A stretch of DNA of 6,621 nucleotides, from contig JAFPWQ010000062.1 in assembly GCA_017394925.1 (NCBI GenBank), positions 1-6,621 on the forward strand. The letters are read 5' to 3'. Position 1 is the stretch's first letter; the number at the start of each line of letters is the position of its first letter. The stretch is from Synergistaceae bacterium (GTDB lineage Bacteria > Synergistota > Synergistia > Synergistales > Aminobacteriaceae). Made by a program: the position numbers and the translations under genes. The notes under the pieces are model-generated. The model did no database searches. It was not told where the DNA came from and saw only the letters and a list, made by a program, of their open reading frames with translations. Positions 1 to 5,217 of this stretch are shown here, one piece after another.

Positions 1-129
1 CATGTTCACCTGCGTACCTGAATACATGAGCAATGACCTTAAGACCGCATAGCCTGTGATGAGAATAATCACGCCTGCAATGACTGCACATATAATTTTC
101 TTGTGCTTAGTGTTAATATTCATGTTCAT
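1..129 (-). CDS. Partial membrane-anchored protein of unknown function (N-terminus only)
   Basis: An open frame runs leftward from ATG at 129 to the window edge, giving 43 residues with no stop. It starts MNMNINTKHKK, followed by a hydrophobic stretch at about residues 12-34 (IICAVIAGVIILITGYAVL and following). A short basic head before one hydrophobic segment suggests an uncleaved signal anchor, with the rest of the protein outside the cytoplasm. A strong SD, AAAGGAGG at 137-144, lies 7 nt before the first ATG. A second ATG at residue 3 would be 13 nt away, so the first is preferred. The gene is transcribed divergently from flagellin and has its own sigma70-like promoter at 175-203. I do not recognise the family: single N-terminal anchors of this kind occur in membrane-fusion proteins, cell-wall enzymes and sensors, and nothing here separates these. 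Confidence is high that it is a gene and nil on function. Confidence 0.75.
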   Translation of the reverse strand, partial: MNMNINTKHKKIICAVIAGVIILITGYAVLRSLLMYSGTQVNM

Positions 130-136
130 GATGAAG

Positions 137-144
137 CCTCCTTT
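137..144 (-). promoter_or_regulatory. Ribosome binding site of the leftward partial gene
   Basis: Read on the minus strand this is AAAGGAGG, a near-perfect SD, ending 7 nt before the ATG at 129. It is the main evidence that the truncated leftward frame is a real gene and fixes its start. Confidence 0.75.
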
Positions 145-185
145 GTGAAAAATAAATTTGTGAAAGATGAATTAATTCTGTGAAA
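142..185. repeat. Three short direct repeats of TTTGTGAAA
   Basis: TTTGTGAAA occurs at 142-150 and 157-165, and TCTGTGAAA at 177-185. Start-to-start spacings are 15 and 20 bp. The repeats lie in the leader of the leftward gene, and the last overlaps its promoter. They could be sites for a regulator or simply AT-rich similarity; no known operator is recognised. Confidence 0.4.
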
Positions 186-203
186 AAAATTTTTTCATGT
201 CAA
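175..203 (-). promoter_or_regulatory. Sigma70-type promoter of the leftward gene
   Basis: On the minus strand, a perfect -35 TTGACA (plus 198-203) is followed by exactly 17 nt and then CAGAAT (plus 175-180, 4 of 6 matches to TATAAT). The spacer is the palindrome TGAAAAAAATTTTTTCA. The predicted transcript would start near 168 and have a leader of about 40 nt before the ATG at 129. The weaker -10 leaves room for an activator or an altered promoter geometry. Confidence 0.5.
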
Positions 204-211
204 GTGCAGAT

Positions 212-238
212 TTATTTTTTCGCTCTCATGACCGATAA
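212..238 (+). promoter_or_regulatory. Sigma28 (FliA/SigD)-type flagellar promoter
   Basis: ACCGATAA at 231-238 differs from the sigma28 -10 consensus GCCGATAA at one base. Eleven nt upstream, TTATTTTT at 212-219 matches the -35 consensus TAAAGTTT at 5 of 8 positions, so the -10 is strong and the -35 weak. Transcription would begin near 245, giving a leader of about 39 nt before flagellin. Flagellin genes are the classic late flagellar targets of this sigma factor, so context agrees with sequence. Confidence 0.7.
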
Positions 239-267
239 TGTGTATCAAATCCAGAAAATTCAAATGC

Positions 268-277
268 AAGGGATGAT
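268..277 (+). promoter_or_regulatory. Unusual flagellin ribosome binding site
   Basis: AAGGGATGAT can pair with the 16S tail as AAGG plus TGAT around an imperfect middle. The AAGGG core is 11 nt from the flagellin ATG at 284 but only 7 nt from an out-of-frame ATG at 280. Another out-of-frame ATG, at 273, lies within the site. Both frames stop almost at once. An AnGGAnG core of the type bound by CsrA also lies here. Confidence 0.5.
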
Positions 278-283
278 ACATGA

Positions 284-2167
284 ATGATCATCAATAACAA
301 CATAACCGCACTGTCAGCATTGAACATGAACAGAGCGACTGACACAATGCTTCAGAAATCGATTCAGCCGTTAGCAACAGGGCTTCGCATAAACTCTTCG
401 GCAGATGATGCTTCTGGTTTAGCGATAAGTGAGAGAATGCGTTCACAGATTCGTGCTTACGACATGGCCGTGCGAAATGTTCAGGACGGAATGAGTTTGT
501 TACAGACGGCAGAAGGATCACTCGGAGATGCAAATAACATGCTTCACAGAATGCGCGAGTTATCCGTACAGGCAAGTAATGATACGCTTACATCGCAGGA
601 CAGGCAGCACATACAGGAAGAAATAGACGGGATAAGAGATCAGATTCAGCATATAGCAACATACACGAACTTCAACGGAAAAAATTTGCTTGACGGTACA
701 TCGGGAGCTTTCTGGTCAACCAGTGATGAGAATCTAAAAATCAGGCTCAACGGAAAGACAGCCGGATATGAAAAAGCGAATCAAATTGTGAAGGCCGAAA
801 GTGATTACAGAATAGAAATTAAAGCGAATCCCGGAACGGCACAGATTCAGAAGAGCAATATCATCAACACGGCAGAAGATAAACGCAAAGACGCAATACT
901 CAGCACAGCATACACCGAAATAAATCTTGCGGATGTAAACGCGTCATCATCAAATGAAAACTGGAGCTATGAAGACGGAACACTGAGCATAAATTCAGAC
1001 GGGGTATACCGCATAACAGGAACAGATAATCTTAACGGCAGCAATATAAATATTTCAGAAGGAACAGAAGCATATGTAGTTGTGGGCAATGTGAATCTCA
1101 GTACGATTAAGGGAGTAAATATATACTTTGCGGATGATTCTAATGACGAGACAGTGAGACTTGCATCTGAATACACACCTAACACTTTACGGGAGATTCC
1201 GCAGTTCTACACGTCAGAAGGAACGTTCATAATCTCAGAGCCTCAGACGCTCACGATAACTCAGGGAGACACTAAGACAGCAAATATAACTCTGTACGGA
1301 GAAGACTCGCTTTATGATGTAGCCGCAAAACTGAATGATGCAATTGCTATTGGACTTGGGCAGGGGAAATACACGGACAATGCCGGGAAATTTTCTGAGC
1401 TTACGGATGTTTATATTCATGACGGAAAAGAATATGCCGCGCTTGTTATACGCAGTGCAATTCCAGGTAAAGAAGGCGAGCTTGTTTTTTCAGGAAGTGA
1501 TGATCTGATTAATGCGCTTGGTCTGAATACGGTTCAGGAATCATCAGAGGGCGAGTATATCATTTCAATCTATGATATGAATTCGGACGAAGCATTAGCG
1601 AACGGCACAGTGATAACGGGCAATGTCATTAAAGGCGCATTAAGAGATGATATTGATGTTGAATTTGATACGATGTCGGGAATTATGGCATTGTGGGATT
1701 CAAACGCAGATAATTATACGCTTTCATCAGAAGGAAGTTACACGGGAGATGTGCATTTAAGGAACAGCAGAATAATTTTTCAGGCGGGAACGAATCAGTC
1801 AGAGAATTTCACTGTCCAGTTTGGGGATATAACATCTGAAATGCTGAGCCTCGACAAAGTGAACGTTATGACCCGCGAGTCTGCTATGCGTTCAACGGGA
1901 ATTCTTGACGATGCCATTGATATGGTAGTCAGACAGCGGACTCAAATAGTCTCATACAGCAATGCACTAGAACATGCAGTACTGAATCTCTCGAATTCAG
2001 GAGAAAATCTCAATGATGCACAAGGCCGTATAACTGACGCGGACATGGCCAGATCTACAATGAGATTCATTGAGTTCCAGATATTAAGCAAATCGGGAAG
2101 TGCTATGCTCGCACAGGCAAATCAGCAGCCCGAAGCAGTATATAGTCTATTAGGCAATGAGGAGTAA
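284..2167 (+). CDS. Flagellin with a large variable central domain
   Basis: This is the structural subunit of the flagellar filament, exported through the flagellar type III apparatus and polymerised outside the cell. Residues 1-140 are a typical flagellin N-terminal D0/D1 (start MIINNNITALSALN, then GLRINSSADDASGLAISERM and a conserved NFNGKNLLDG). Residues 537-627 are the matching C-terminal helices (SYSNALEHAVLNLS, GRITDADMA, SAMLAQANQQP). The centre, about 145-535, is variable and beta-rich. It includes a segment with the cadence of beta-helix proteins (residues 232-275) and one resembling the flagellin IN motif (about 321-355, with LYDVAAKLNDAI). At 627 residues it is longer than simple flagellins of 270-400. 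The residues that mammalian TLR5 contacts in Salmonella FliC (R90, L94, E114) have counterparts R89, L93 and E113. A sigma28-like promoter lies upstream, and the stop codon almost touches the phosphatase start. The intact D0/D1 ends argue against a hook-junction protein such as FlgL. Confidence 0.95.
   Translation: MIINNNITALSALNMNRATDTMLQKSIQPLATGLRINSSADDASGLAISERMRSQIRAYDMAVRNVQDGMSLLQTAEGSLGDANNMLHRMRELSVQASNDTLTSQDRQHIQEEIDGIRDQIQHIATYTNFNGKNLLDGTSGAFWSTSDENLKIRLNGKTAGYEKANQIVKAESDYRIEIKANPGTAQIQKSNIINTAEDKRKDAILSTAYTEINLADVNASSSNENWSYEDGTLSINSDGVYRITGTDNLNGSNINISEGTEAYVVVGNVNLSTIKGVNIYFADDSNDETVRLASEYTPNTLREIPQFYTSEGTFIISEPQTLTITQGDTKTANITLYGEDSLYDVAAKLNDAIAIGLGQGKYTDNAGKFSELTDVYIHDGKEYAALVIRSAIPGKEGELVFSGSDDLINALGLNTVQESSEGEYIISIYDMNSDEALANGTVITGNVIKGALRDDIDVEFDTMSGIMALWDSNADNYTLSSEGSYTGDVHLRNSRIIFQAGTNQSENFTVQFGDITSEMLSLDKVNVMTRESAMRSTGILDDAIDMVVRQRTQIVSYSNALEHAVLNLSNSGENLNDAQGRITDADMARSTMRFIEFQILSKSGSAMLAQANQQPEAVYSLLGNEE
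2159..2164 (+). promoter_or_regulatory. Phosphatase ribosome binding site inside the flagellin 3' end
   Basis: GAGGAG lies within the last codons of flagellin, 6 nt before the ATG at 2171. Ribosomes ending on flagellin at 2165-2167 are placed to restart on the phosphatase, the usual arrangement for translational coupling. Confidence 0.6.
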
Positions 2168-2170
2168 ATC

Positions 2171-2950
2171 ATGATGAAGAGAGCACGCATAATTTTAGGA
2201 TTCATTCTTGTATTCGTATTCATGGCCTCTATTGCAGAAGGTGAATCATACAAGAAGACTTTTTACCGCAATTTGTCAAAGCGTATGAGCAAAGAGAGAG
2301 CTGACTATGCATATCTCAGTGATAAGGAGTTCGCGAACTTCCGTGAGATTAACACGACAGGAATCGCAAAGGGAAAATTATATCGTTCGTCATCACCTGT
2401 AAAAGCATGGGGCAACCGCAATGTTATCGCCGATAATGCAGCACGTGAAGCAGGAGTGAAAACTTTCATTAATCTTGCGGACTCTGATAAAAGCATGAAG
2501 GCATTGACGGGCTTTAATGAGACGTATTACAGCACGCAGAAATATATCGGATTAAAGATGAACACAAAATTTATGTCGAAGGATTTTCAGAATGGAGTCG
2601 CAAAAGGCATTAAGTTTATGGCCATGAATGAGCCGCCGTATTTGATTCACTGTGATTTAGGCAAGGACAGAGCCGGATTATTTTCTGCTGTAATTGAGTG
2701 TCTTATGGGTGCAGGTGCAGATGAAGTTGTTGATGACTTTCTCGTATCATTCTATAACTATTTCGGGATTGAATCACATTCACGCGATTATGATTATGTT
2801 GCGGACAATGAGATTAGACCATTCCTTGCGGCCATGTTCGGAGTGAAGGATATTGCGGAAGTGAATCTCAAAGACGCGGCAGAGAGATACGCATTGAAAA
2901 TTGGAGTCAGCATGAAGGAGATTGAGACGCTCAGAGAAAAACTGAAATAA
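2171..2950 (+). CDS. Secreted tyrosine/lipid phosphatase-like protein (HCX5R family)
   Basis: This predicted cysteine-dependent phosphatase of 259 residues hydrolyses phosphate esters through a Cys-phosphate intermediate. Residues 1-24 form a signal peptide (basic MMKRAR, hydrophobic core, small residues around 20-24), so it should leave the cytoplasm or be anchored there. GKLYRSSSP at 68-76 and the strand KTFINLADS at 97-105 match the front of the Y_phosphatase3-type fold. The catalytic loop HCDLGKDRAG spans 160-169, with nucleophile C161 and R167. The GKD before the arginine is the form seen in Mycobacterium MptpB and Listeria LipA, which act on phosphoinositides as well as phosphotyrosine; here the usual threonine after the arginine is alanine. 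The C-terminal helices (about 170-259, with DEVVDDFLVSFYNYFG) also fit the family. It starts 3 nt after the flagellin stop; a second ATG follows directly, at codon 2. The substrate is unknown: a host, envelope or dietary phosphate ester is possible. Confidence 0.85.
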   Translation: MMKRARIILGFILVFVFMASIAEGESYKKTFYRNLSKRMSKERADYAYLSDKEFANFREINTTGIAKGKLYRSSSPVKAWGNRNVIADNAAREAGVKTFINLADSDKSMKALTGFNETYYSTQKYIGLKMNTKFMSKDFQNGVAKGIKFMAMNEPPYLIHCDLGKDRAGLFSAVIECLMGAGADEVVDDFLVSFYNYFGIESHSRDYDYVADNEIRPFLAAMFGVKDIAEVNLKDAAERYALKIGVSMKEIETLREKLK

Positions 2951-2959
2951 TTTCATGAG

Positions 2960-2988
2960 TTGCCAGTAAAAATTTTTCGCGGTAATAT
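2960..2988 (+). promoter_or_regulatory. Possible sigma70-type promoter for the dha operon
   Basis: TTGCCA at 2960-2965 (5 of 6 to TTGACA) is followed by exactly 17 nt and TAATAT at 2983-2988 (4 of 6 to TATAAT). It lies just after the phosphatase stop and about 50 nt before the dhaL start. No convincing terminator separates the phosphatase from dhaL, so readthrough from the flagellin unit is also possible. Confidence 0.4.
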
Positions 2989-3020
2989 CTTTTCAATTCA
3001 ATCCACATCAAAAATTTTTC
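2968..3020. repeat. Paired AAAAATTTTTC A-tract repeats, 42 bp apart
   Basis: The identical 11-mer AAAAATTTTTC occurs at 2968-2978 and 3010-3020. The spacing of 42 bp equals about four helical turns, so both would lie on the same DNA face. The first copy is inside the candidate promoter spacer and the second just precedes the dhaL SD. Runs of A then T bend DNA intrinsically. A regulatory role is inference only. Confidence 0.4.
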
Positions 3021-3027
3021 TCATAAC

Positions 3028-3033
3028 AGGAGG
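3028..3033 (+). promoter_or_regulatory. Ribosome binding site that sets the dhaL start
   Basis: A perfect AGGAGG ends 7 nt before the ATG at 3041. The same frame is open back to a TTG at 2960, but that codon lacks an SD and would add 27 residues unlike DhaL. This site therefore favours 3041. Confidence 0.85.
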
Positions 3034-3040
3034 CGGAATT

Positions 3041-3664
3041 ATGCCAGGAAGTATATATAAATGCCTCTCACTAATAGGGGAACGAATAATCGCGAATAAA
3101 GATTATCTAACGGAATTAGACCGTGAAATCGGCGATTCAGATCACGGCATCAACATGGCCAGAGGATTTAAAGCTGTGCTTGAGAAAGTGAATCCGGACG
3201 AGTCAGACATAGGCGCAGCATTAAAGAAGGCAGGCATGACGTTACTATCGACAGTAGGCGGAGCGTCAGGGCCTTTATACGGCACTGCATACATGGAAGC
3301 CGGGAAAATCTTAGCCGGCAAAACAGAAATTGATTCGCAGGACATGAAAGCAGTATTTGAAGCCTCGATTGCAGGAATTCAGAAACGAGGCAAGGCAGTA
3401 CGCGGAGAAAAGACAATGCTTGATGCAATAATCCCTGCGAGTGAGACATACGCAAAAAAAATTTCAGAAGGAGCAGATATGATTCATGCATTAGACGCGG
3501 CAATCGAATCTGCTCATGAAGGAGTTGAATACACGAAGACCATAATCGCCACGAAAGGACGCGCGAGCTATCTCGGTGAACGCAGTATAGGCCATCAGGA
3601 TCCAGGAGCAACATCTGCAACGCTCATGCTTGAAGCAATTTGTGATTATCTGAAGGGGAAATAG
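3041..3664 (+). CDS. dhaL: Dihydroxyacetone kinase ADP-binding subunit DhaL
   Basis: DhaL carries a tightly bound ADP/ATP that receives phosphate from DhaM and passes it to DHA on DhaK in the cytoplasm. From ATG 3041 the protein has 207 residues, close to the usual 210. The signature LDREIGDSDHG spans residues 26-36, with magnesium-binding aspartates D27, D32 and D34. STVGGASGPLYGTAY (residues about 72-86) is the nucleotide phosphate-binding loop. GEKTMLDA near 121-128 and ASYLGERSIGHQDPGA near 175-190 are also family hallmarks, and no key residue is missing. The frame could be extended to TTG 2960, but the SD at 3028-3033 and family length favour the start used here. It is first in a tight dhaL-dhaM-dhaK operon and ends 4 nt before dhaM. 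The presence of dhaM marks the PEP-dependent rather than the ATP-dependent form of the kinase. Confidence 0.95.
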   Translation: MPGSIYKCLSLIGERIIANKDYLTELDREIGDSDHGINMARGFKAVLEKVNPDESDIGAALKKAGMTLLSTVGGASGPLYGTAYMEAGKILAGKTEIDSQDMKAVFEASIAGIQKRGKAVRGEKTMLDAIIPASETYAKKISEGADMIHALDAAIESAHEGVEYTKTIIATKGRASYLGERSIGHQDPGATSATLMLEAICDYLKGK

Positions 3665-3668
3665 AATC

Positions 3669-4064
3669 ATGGTAGGAATCGTAATAGCCTCTCACAGCTG
3701 GAAAATAGCGGAAGGAGTCTGTGATCTTGCTCGTGAAATGGCACAGGGTCATTCAGGAATAATACCTGCAGGAGGACTTGAGGACGGCTCAATGGGAACT
3801 GACGCGGCGAGAATCATGACGGCAATACGTGAGGCAGATTCAGGAGACGGAGTTGTGATAATCGCGGACATCGGCAGCAGCATAATGAGTTCAGAGACTG
3901 CAATTGAATTACTTGAAAACGAAGACGAAAATATTCATGCAGTTATAGCAGATGCTCCGTTAGTTGAAGGTGCAATATGCGCGGCAGTAGAAGCAGCAGC
4001 AGGAAGTCCGATTGATTCTGTTCTTGCGGTTGCAGAAGAATCACGTGGGGCAATGAAATTATAA
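3669..4064 (+). CDS. dhaM: Phosphotransfer subunit DhaM, single EIIA-Man-like domain
   Basis: DhaM takes phosphate from PEP by way of EI and HPr and recharges the nucleotide on DhaL. The 131 residues form one PTS EIIA-mannose-type domain. The phosphorylated histidine is H9 in IVIASHSWKIAEGV. Other hallmarks are GGLEDGSMGTD (about 35-45), IADIGSSIMSSETA (about 65-78) and DAPLVEGAICAAVEAAAGSP (about 94-113). E. coli DhaM carries fused HPr and EI-like domains; here there is only EIIA, as in Lactococcus-type systems, so EI and HPr must come from elsewhere in the genome. The ATG follows the dhaL stop by 4 nt, and its SD, AAGGGG at 3653-3658, lies inside the dhaL 3' end, suggesting coupled translation. 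Its size and clear DhaL and DhaK neighbours rule out a sugar-specific EIIA-Man. Confidence 0.93.
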   Translation: MVGIVIASHSWKIAEGVCDLAREMAQGHSGIIPAGGLEDGSMGTDAARIMTAIREADSGDGVVIIADIGSSIMSSETAIELLENEDENIHAVIADAPLVEGAICAAVEAAAGSPIDSVLAVAEESRGAMKL

Positions 4065-4065
4065 G

Positions 4066-4071
4066 AGGAGG
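4066..4071 (+). promoter_or_regulatory. Distant ribosome binding site of dhaK
   Basis: AGGAGG lies directly after the dhaM stop, 12 nt before the dhaK ATG at 4084, longer than the usual 5-9. An out-of-frame ATG at 4073 sits 1 nt beyond the SD and opens a four-codon frame whose TGA at 4085-4087 overlaps the dhaK start. The MKKLIN start nevertheless matches known DhaK proteins. Confidence 0.6.
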
Positions 4072-4083
4072 AATGAATTCACA

Positions 4084-5079
4084 ATGAAGAAATTAATCAA
4101 CGGAGTAGATGACATCGTAAGCGAGATGCTCGACGGAATGACAGCGGCGTATCCTGAATACGTGAAGCGTCTTGAAGGTTTTGAAGTGCTAGTGCGTGCG
4201 AAGGGTGCAACTCCGAAAGTTGCGTTAGTCTCAGGCGGCGGATCTGGTCATGAACCTTCACACGGCGGTTTTGTCGGAAAAGGAATGCTTGACGGTGCGG
4301 TTGCGGGTGCAGTCTTCACATCACCGACTCCCGATCAGGTCTACGAGGCAGTAAAGGCTGTGAACGGAGGAAAAGGTGTATTGCTCATCATCAAGAATTA
4401 CACGGGCGATGTCATGAACTTCGAGATGGCCGCAGATATGGCACGTGATGAAGGCATTGACGTTGAGCAGGTCATAGTTGCGGATGACGTAGCAGTCGAA
4501 AATTCAACGTGGACGACAGGCAGACGAGGAATTGCCGGGACTGTTTTAGTTCACAAGATAGCAGGAGCAGCAGCTGAATCAGGAATGAATCTTGCGGACG
4601 TTAAACGTGTTGCCGAAAAAGTAATCGCTAACGTCCGTTCAATGGGAATGGCCGTTAATGCATGTACAGTTCCTGCGGCAGGTAAACCCAGCTTTGACCT
4701 TGCAGATGATGAGATCGAAATCGGAATTGGAATTCATGGTGAACCCGGAACTCACAGAGAGAAAATCTCAAGCGTGAATAATATCGCGGATAAGCTGCTT
4801 GAGAAAATTCTGGGTGAAGGCATTTACGGTTCTGGTGATGAAGTTGCTCTTCTGGTCAACGGCATGGGCGGAACTCCATTAATGGAACTCTTTGTTGCGA
4901 ATAAGCATGTGAATGATGTTCTTGCGTCAAAGGGAATCAAAATCGCAAAGACCATTGTCGGAAATTACATGACATCGTTAGACATGGAAGGCTTCTCGAT
5001 AACGTTATTGAAACTTGATGACGAACTGAAGAGTTTGCTTAATGCTCCTGCAGATACTCCTGCGTTTGTGCAGTTCTGA
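4084..5079 (+). CDS. dhaK: Dihydroxyacetone kinase substrate-binding subunit DhaK
   Basis: DhaK binds DHA covalently and, with phosphate delivered by DhaL, yields DHA phosphate, which enters glycolysis or is reduced to glycerol 3-phosphate. The 331 residues compare with about 356 in E. coli. The N-terminal MKKLIN agrees with E. coli DhaK and supports this start. SGGGSGHEPSHGG at 50-62 includes H56, and KNYTGD at 104-109 ends with D109. GIGIHGEPG at 214-222 contains H218, the histidine that forms the hemiaminal with DHA. All three have the E. coli numbering, so the active site looks intact. TVPAAGKPSF at 195-204 and MTSLDMEGFSITLLKLDDE near the C-terminus are also typical. The shorter length comes from the region after about 245, where E. 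coli has an extra segment. It could instead be a DhaQ-type paralogue, but those lose the active histidine. It is last in the operon and is followed by a strong terminator. Confidence 0.96.
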   Translation: MKKLINGVDDIVSEMLDGMTAAYPEYVKRLEGFEVLVRAKGATPKVALVSGGGSGHEPSHGGFVGKGMLDGAVAGAVFTSPTPDQVYEAVKAVNGGKGVLLIIKNYTGDVMNFEMAADMARDEGIDVEQVIVADDVAVENSTWTTGRRGIAGTVLVHKIAGAAAESGMNLADVKRVAEKVIANVRSMGMAVNACTVPAAGKPSFDLADDEIEIGIGIHGEPGTHREKISSVNNIADKLLEKILGEGIYGSGDEVALLVNGMGGTPLMELFVANKHVNDVLASKGIKIAKTIVGNYMTSLDMEGFSITLLKLDDELKSLLNAPADTPAFVQF

Positions 5080-5103
5080 GATTGAAATTGAAATTAACGA
5101 TTG

Positions 5104-5136
5104 CCCCTCTCAATTAACGGGAGGGGTTTTATTTTT
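5104..5136 (+). terminator. Intrinsic terminator after dhaK
   Basis: CCCCTCTC at 5104-5111 pairs with GGGAGGGG at 5119-5126, giving 8 bp with one G-U, around the 7-nt loop AATTAAC. It is followed by TTTTATTTTT at 5127-5136. The hairpin starts 24 nt after the dhaK stop, so it should end the dha transcript before the fapR promoter. Confidence 0.92.
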
Positions 5137-5146
5137 GCGTTTATGC

Positions 5147-5175
5147 TTGACGAATTCAAACATGAAATATATACT
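5147..5175 (+). promoter_or_regulatory. Sigma70-type promoter of fapR-plsX
   Basis: TTGACG at 5147-5152 (5 of 6), a spacer of exactly 17 nt and TATACT at 5170-5175 (5 of 6) form a near-consensus housekeeping promoter. It lies just after the dhaK terminator. Transcription would start near 5182, leaving a leader of about 36 nt before the GTG at 5218. Confidence 0.75.
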
Positions 5176-5194
5176 TTGCGCCAAAAATTTAAAC

Positions 5195-5211
5195 TTGCAA
5201 TGAGGTATTAA
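5195..5211 (+). promoter_or_regulatory. Candidate FapR operator in the fapR leader
   Basis: TTGCAATGAGGTATTAA matches the Bacillus FapR operator, as I recall it (inverted half-sites TTAGTA/TACTAA with an AGG core), at about 11 of 16 specified positions. The right half, AGGTATTAA, is strong and the left half weak. It lies just downstream of the predicted transcription start and covers the fapR SD (GAGG, 5202-5205). An overlapping imperfect palindrome, GGTATTAAGACC at 5204-5215, is an alternative. Autoregulation is known for Bacillus fapR; this site is inferred. Confidence 0.35.
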
Positions 5212-5217
5212 GACCAG

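Noticed and set aside
200..207. TCAAGTGC considered as the sigma28 -35 element
   Set aside because: It resembles TAAAGTTT but would be 23 nt from the -10, about twice the normal sigma28 spacing; TTATTTTT at 212-219 has the right spacing.
291..575. 94-codon minus-strand frame inside flagellin
   Set aside because: It is antisense to the conserved flagellin D0/D1 region and has no family features.
2943..2955. Palindrome TGAAATAATTTCA over the phosphatase stop, considered as a terminator
   Set aside because: The arms leave a one-base centre, so no stable hairpin with a loop can form; the stem is AT-rich and no T-run directly follows.
2960..3040. N-terminal extension of DhaL from a TTG start
   Set aside because: There is no SD before the TTG, the added 27 residues do not look like DhaL, and a perfect AGGAGG sets the start at 3041. 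The region looks like promoter and leader.
3168..3620. 150-codon open frame on the minus strand inside dhaL
   Set aside because: It lies antisense within a well-supported dhaL, has no recognisable domain, and its composition fits a shadow of the real codons.
5081..5098. ATTGAA-type tandem repeats after the dhaK stop
   Set aside because: There are only two full copies and a degenerate third; this is too short and AT-rich to mean anything beyond chance.
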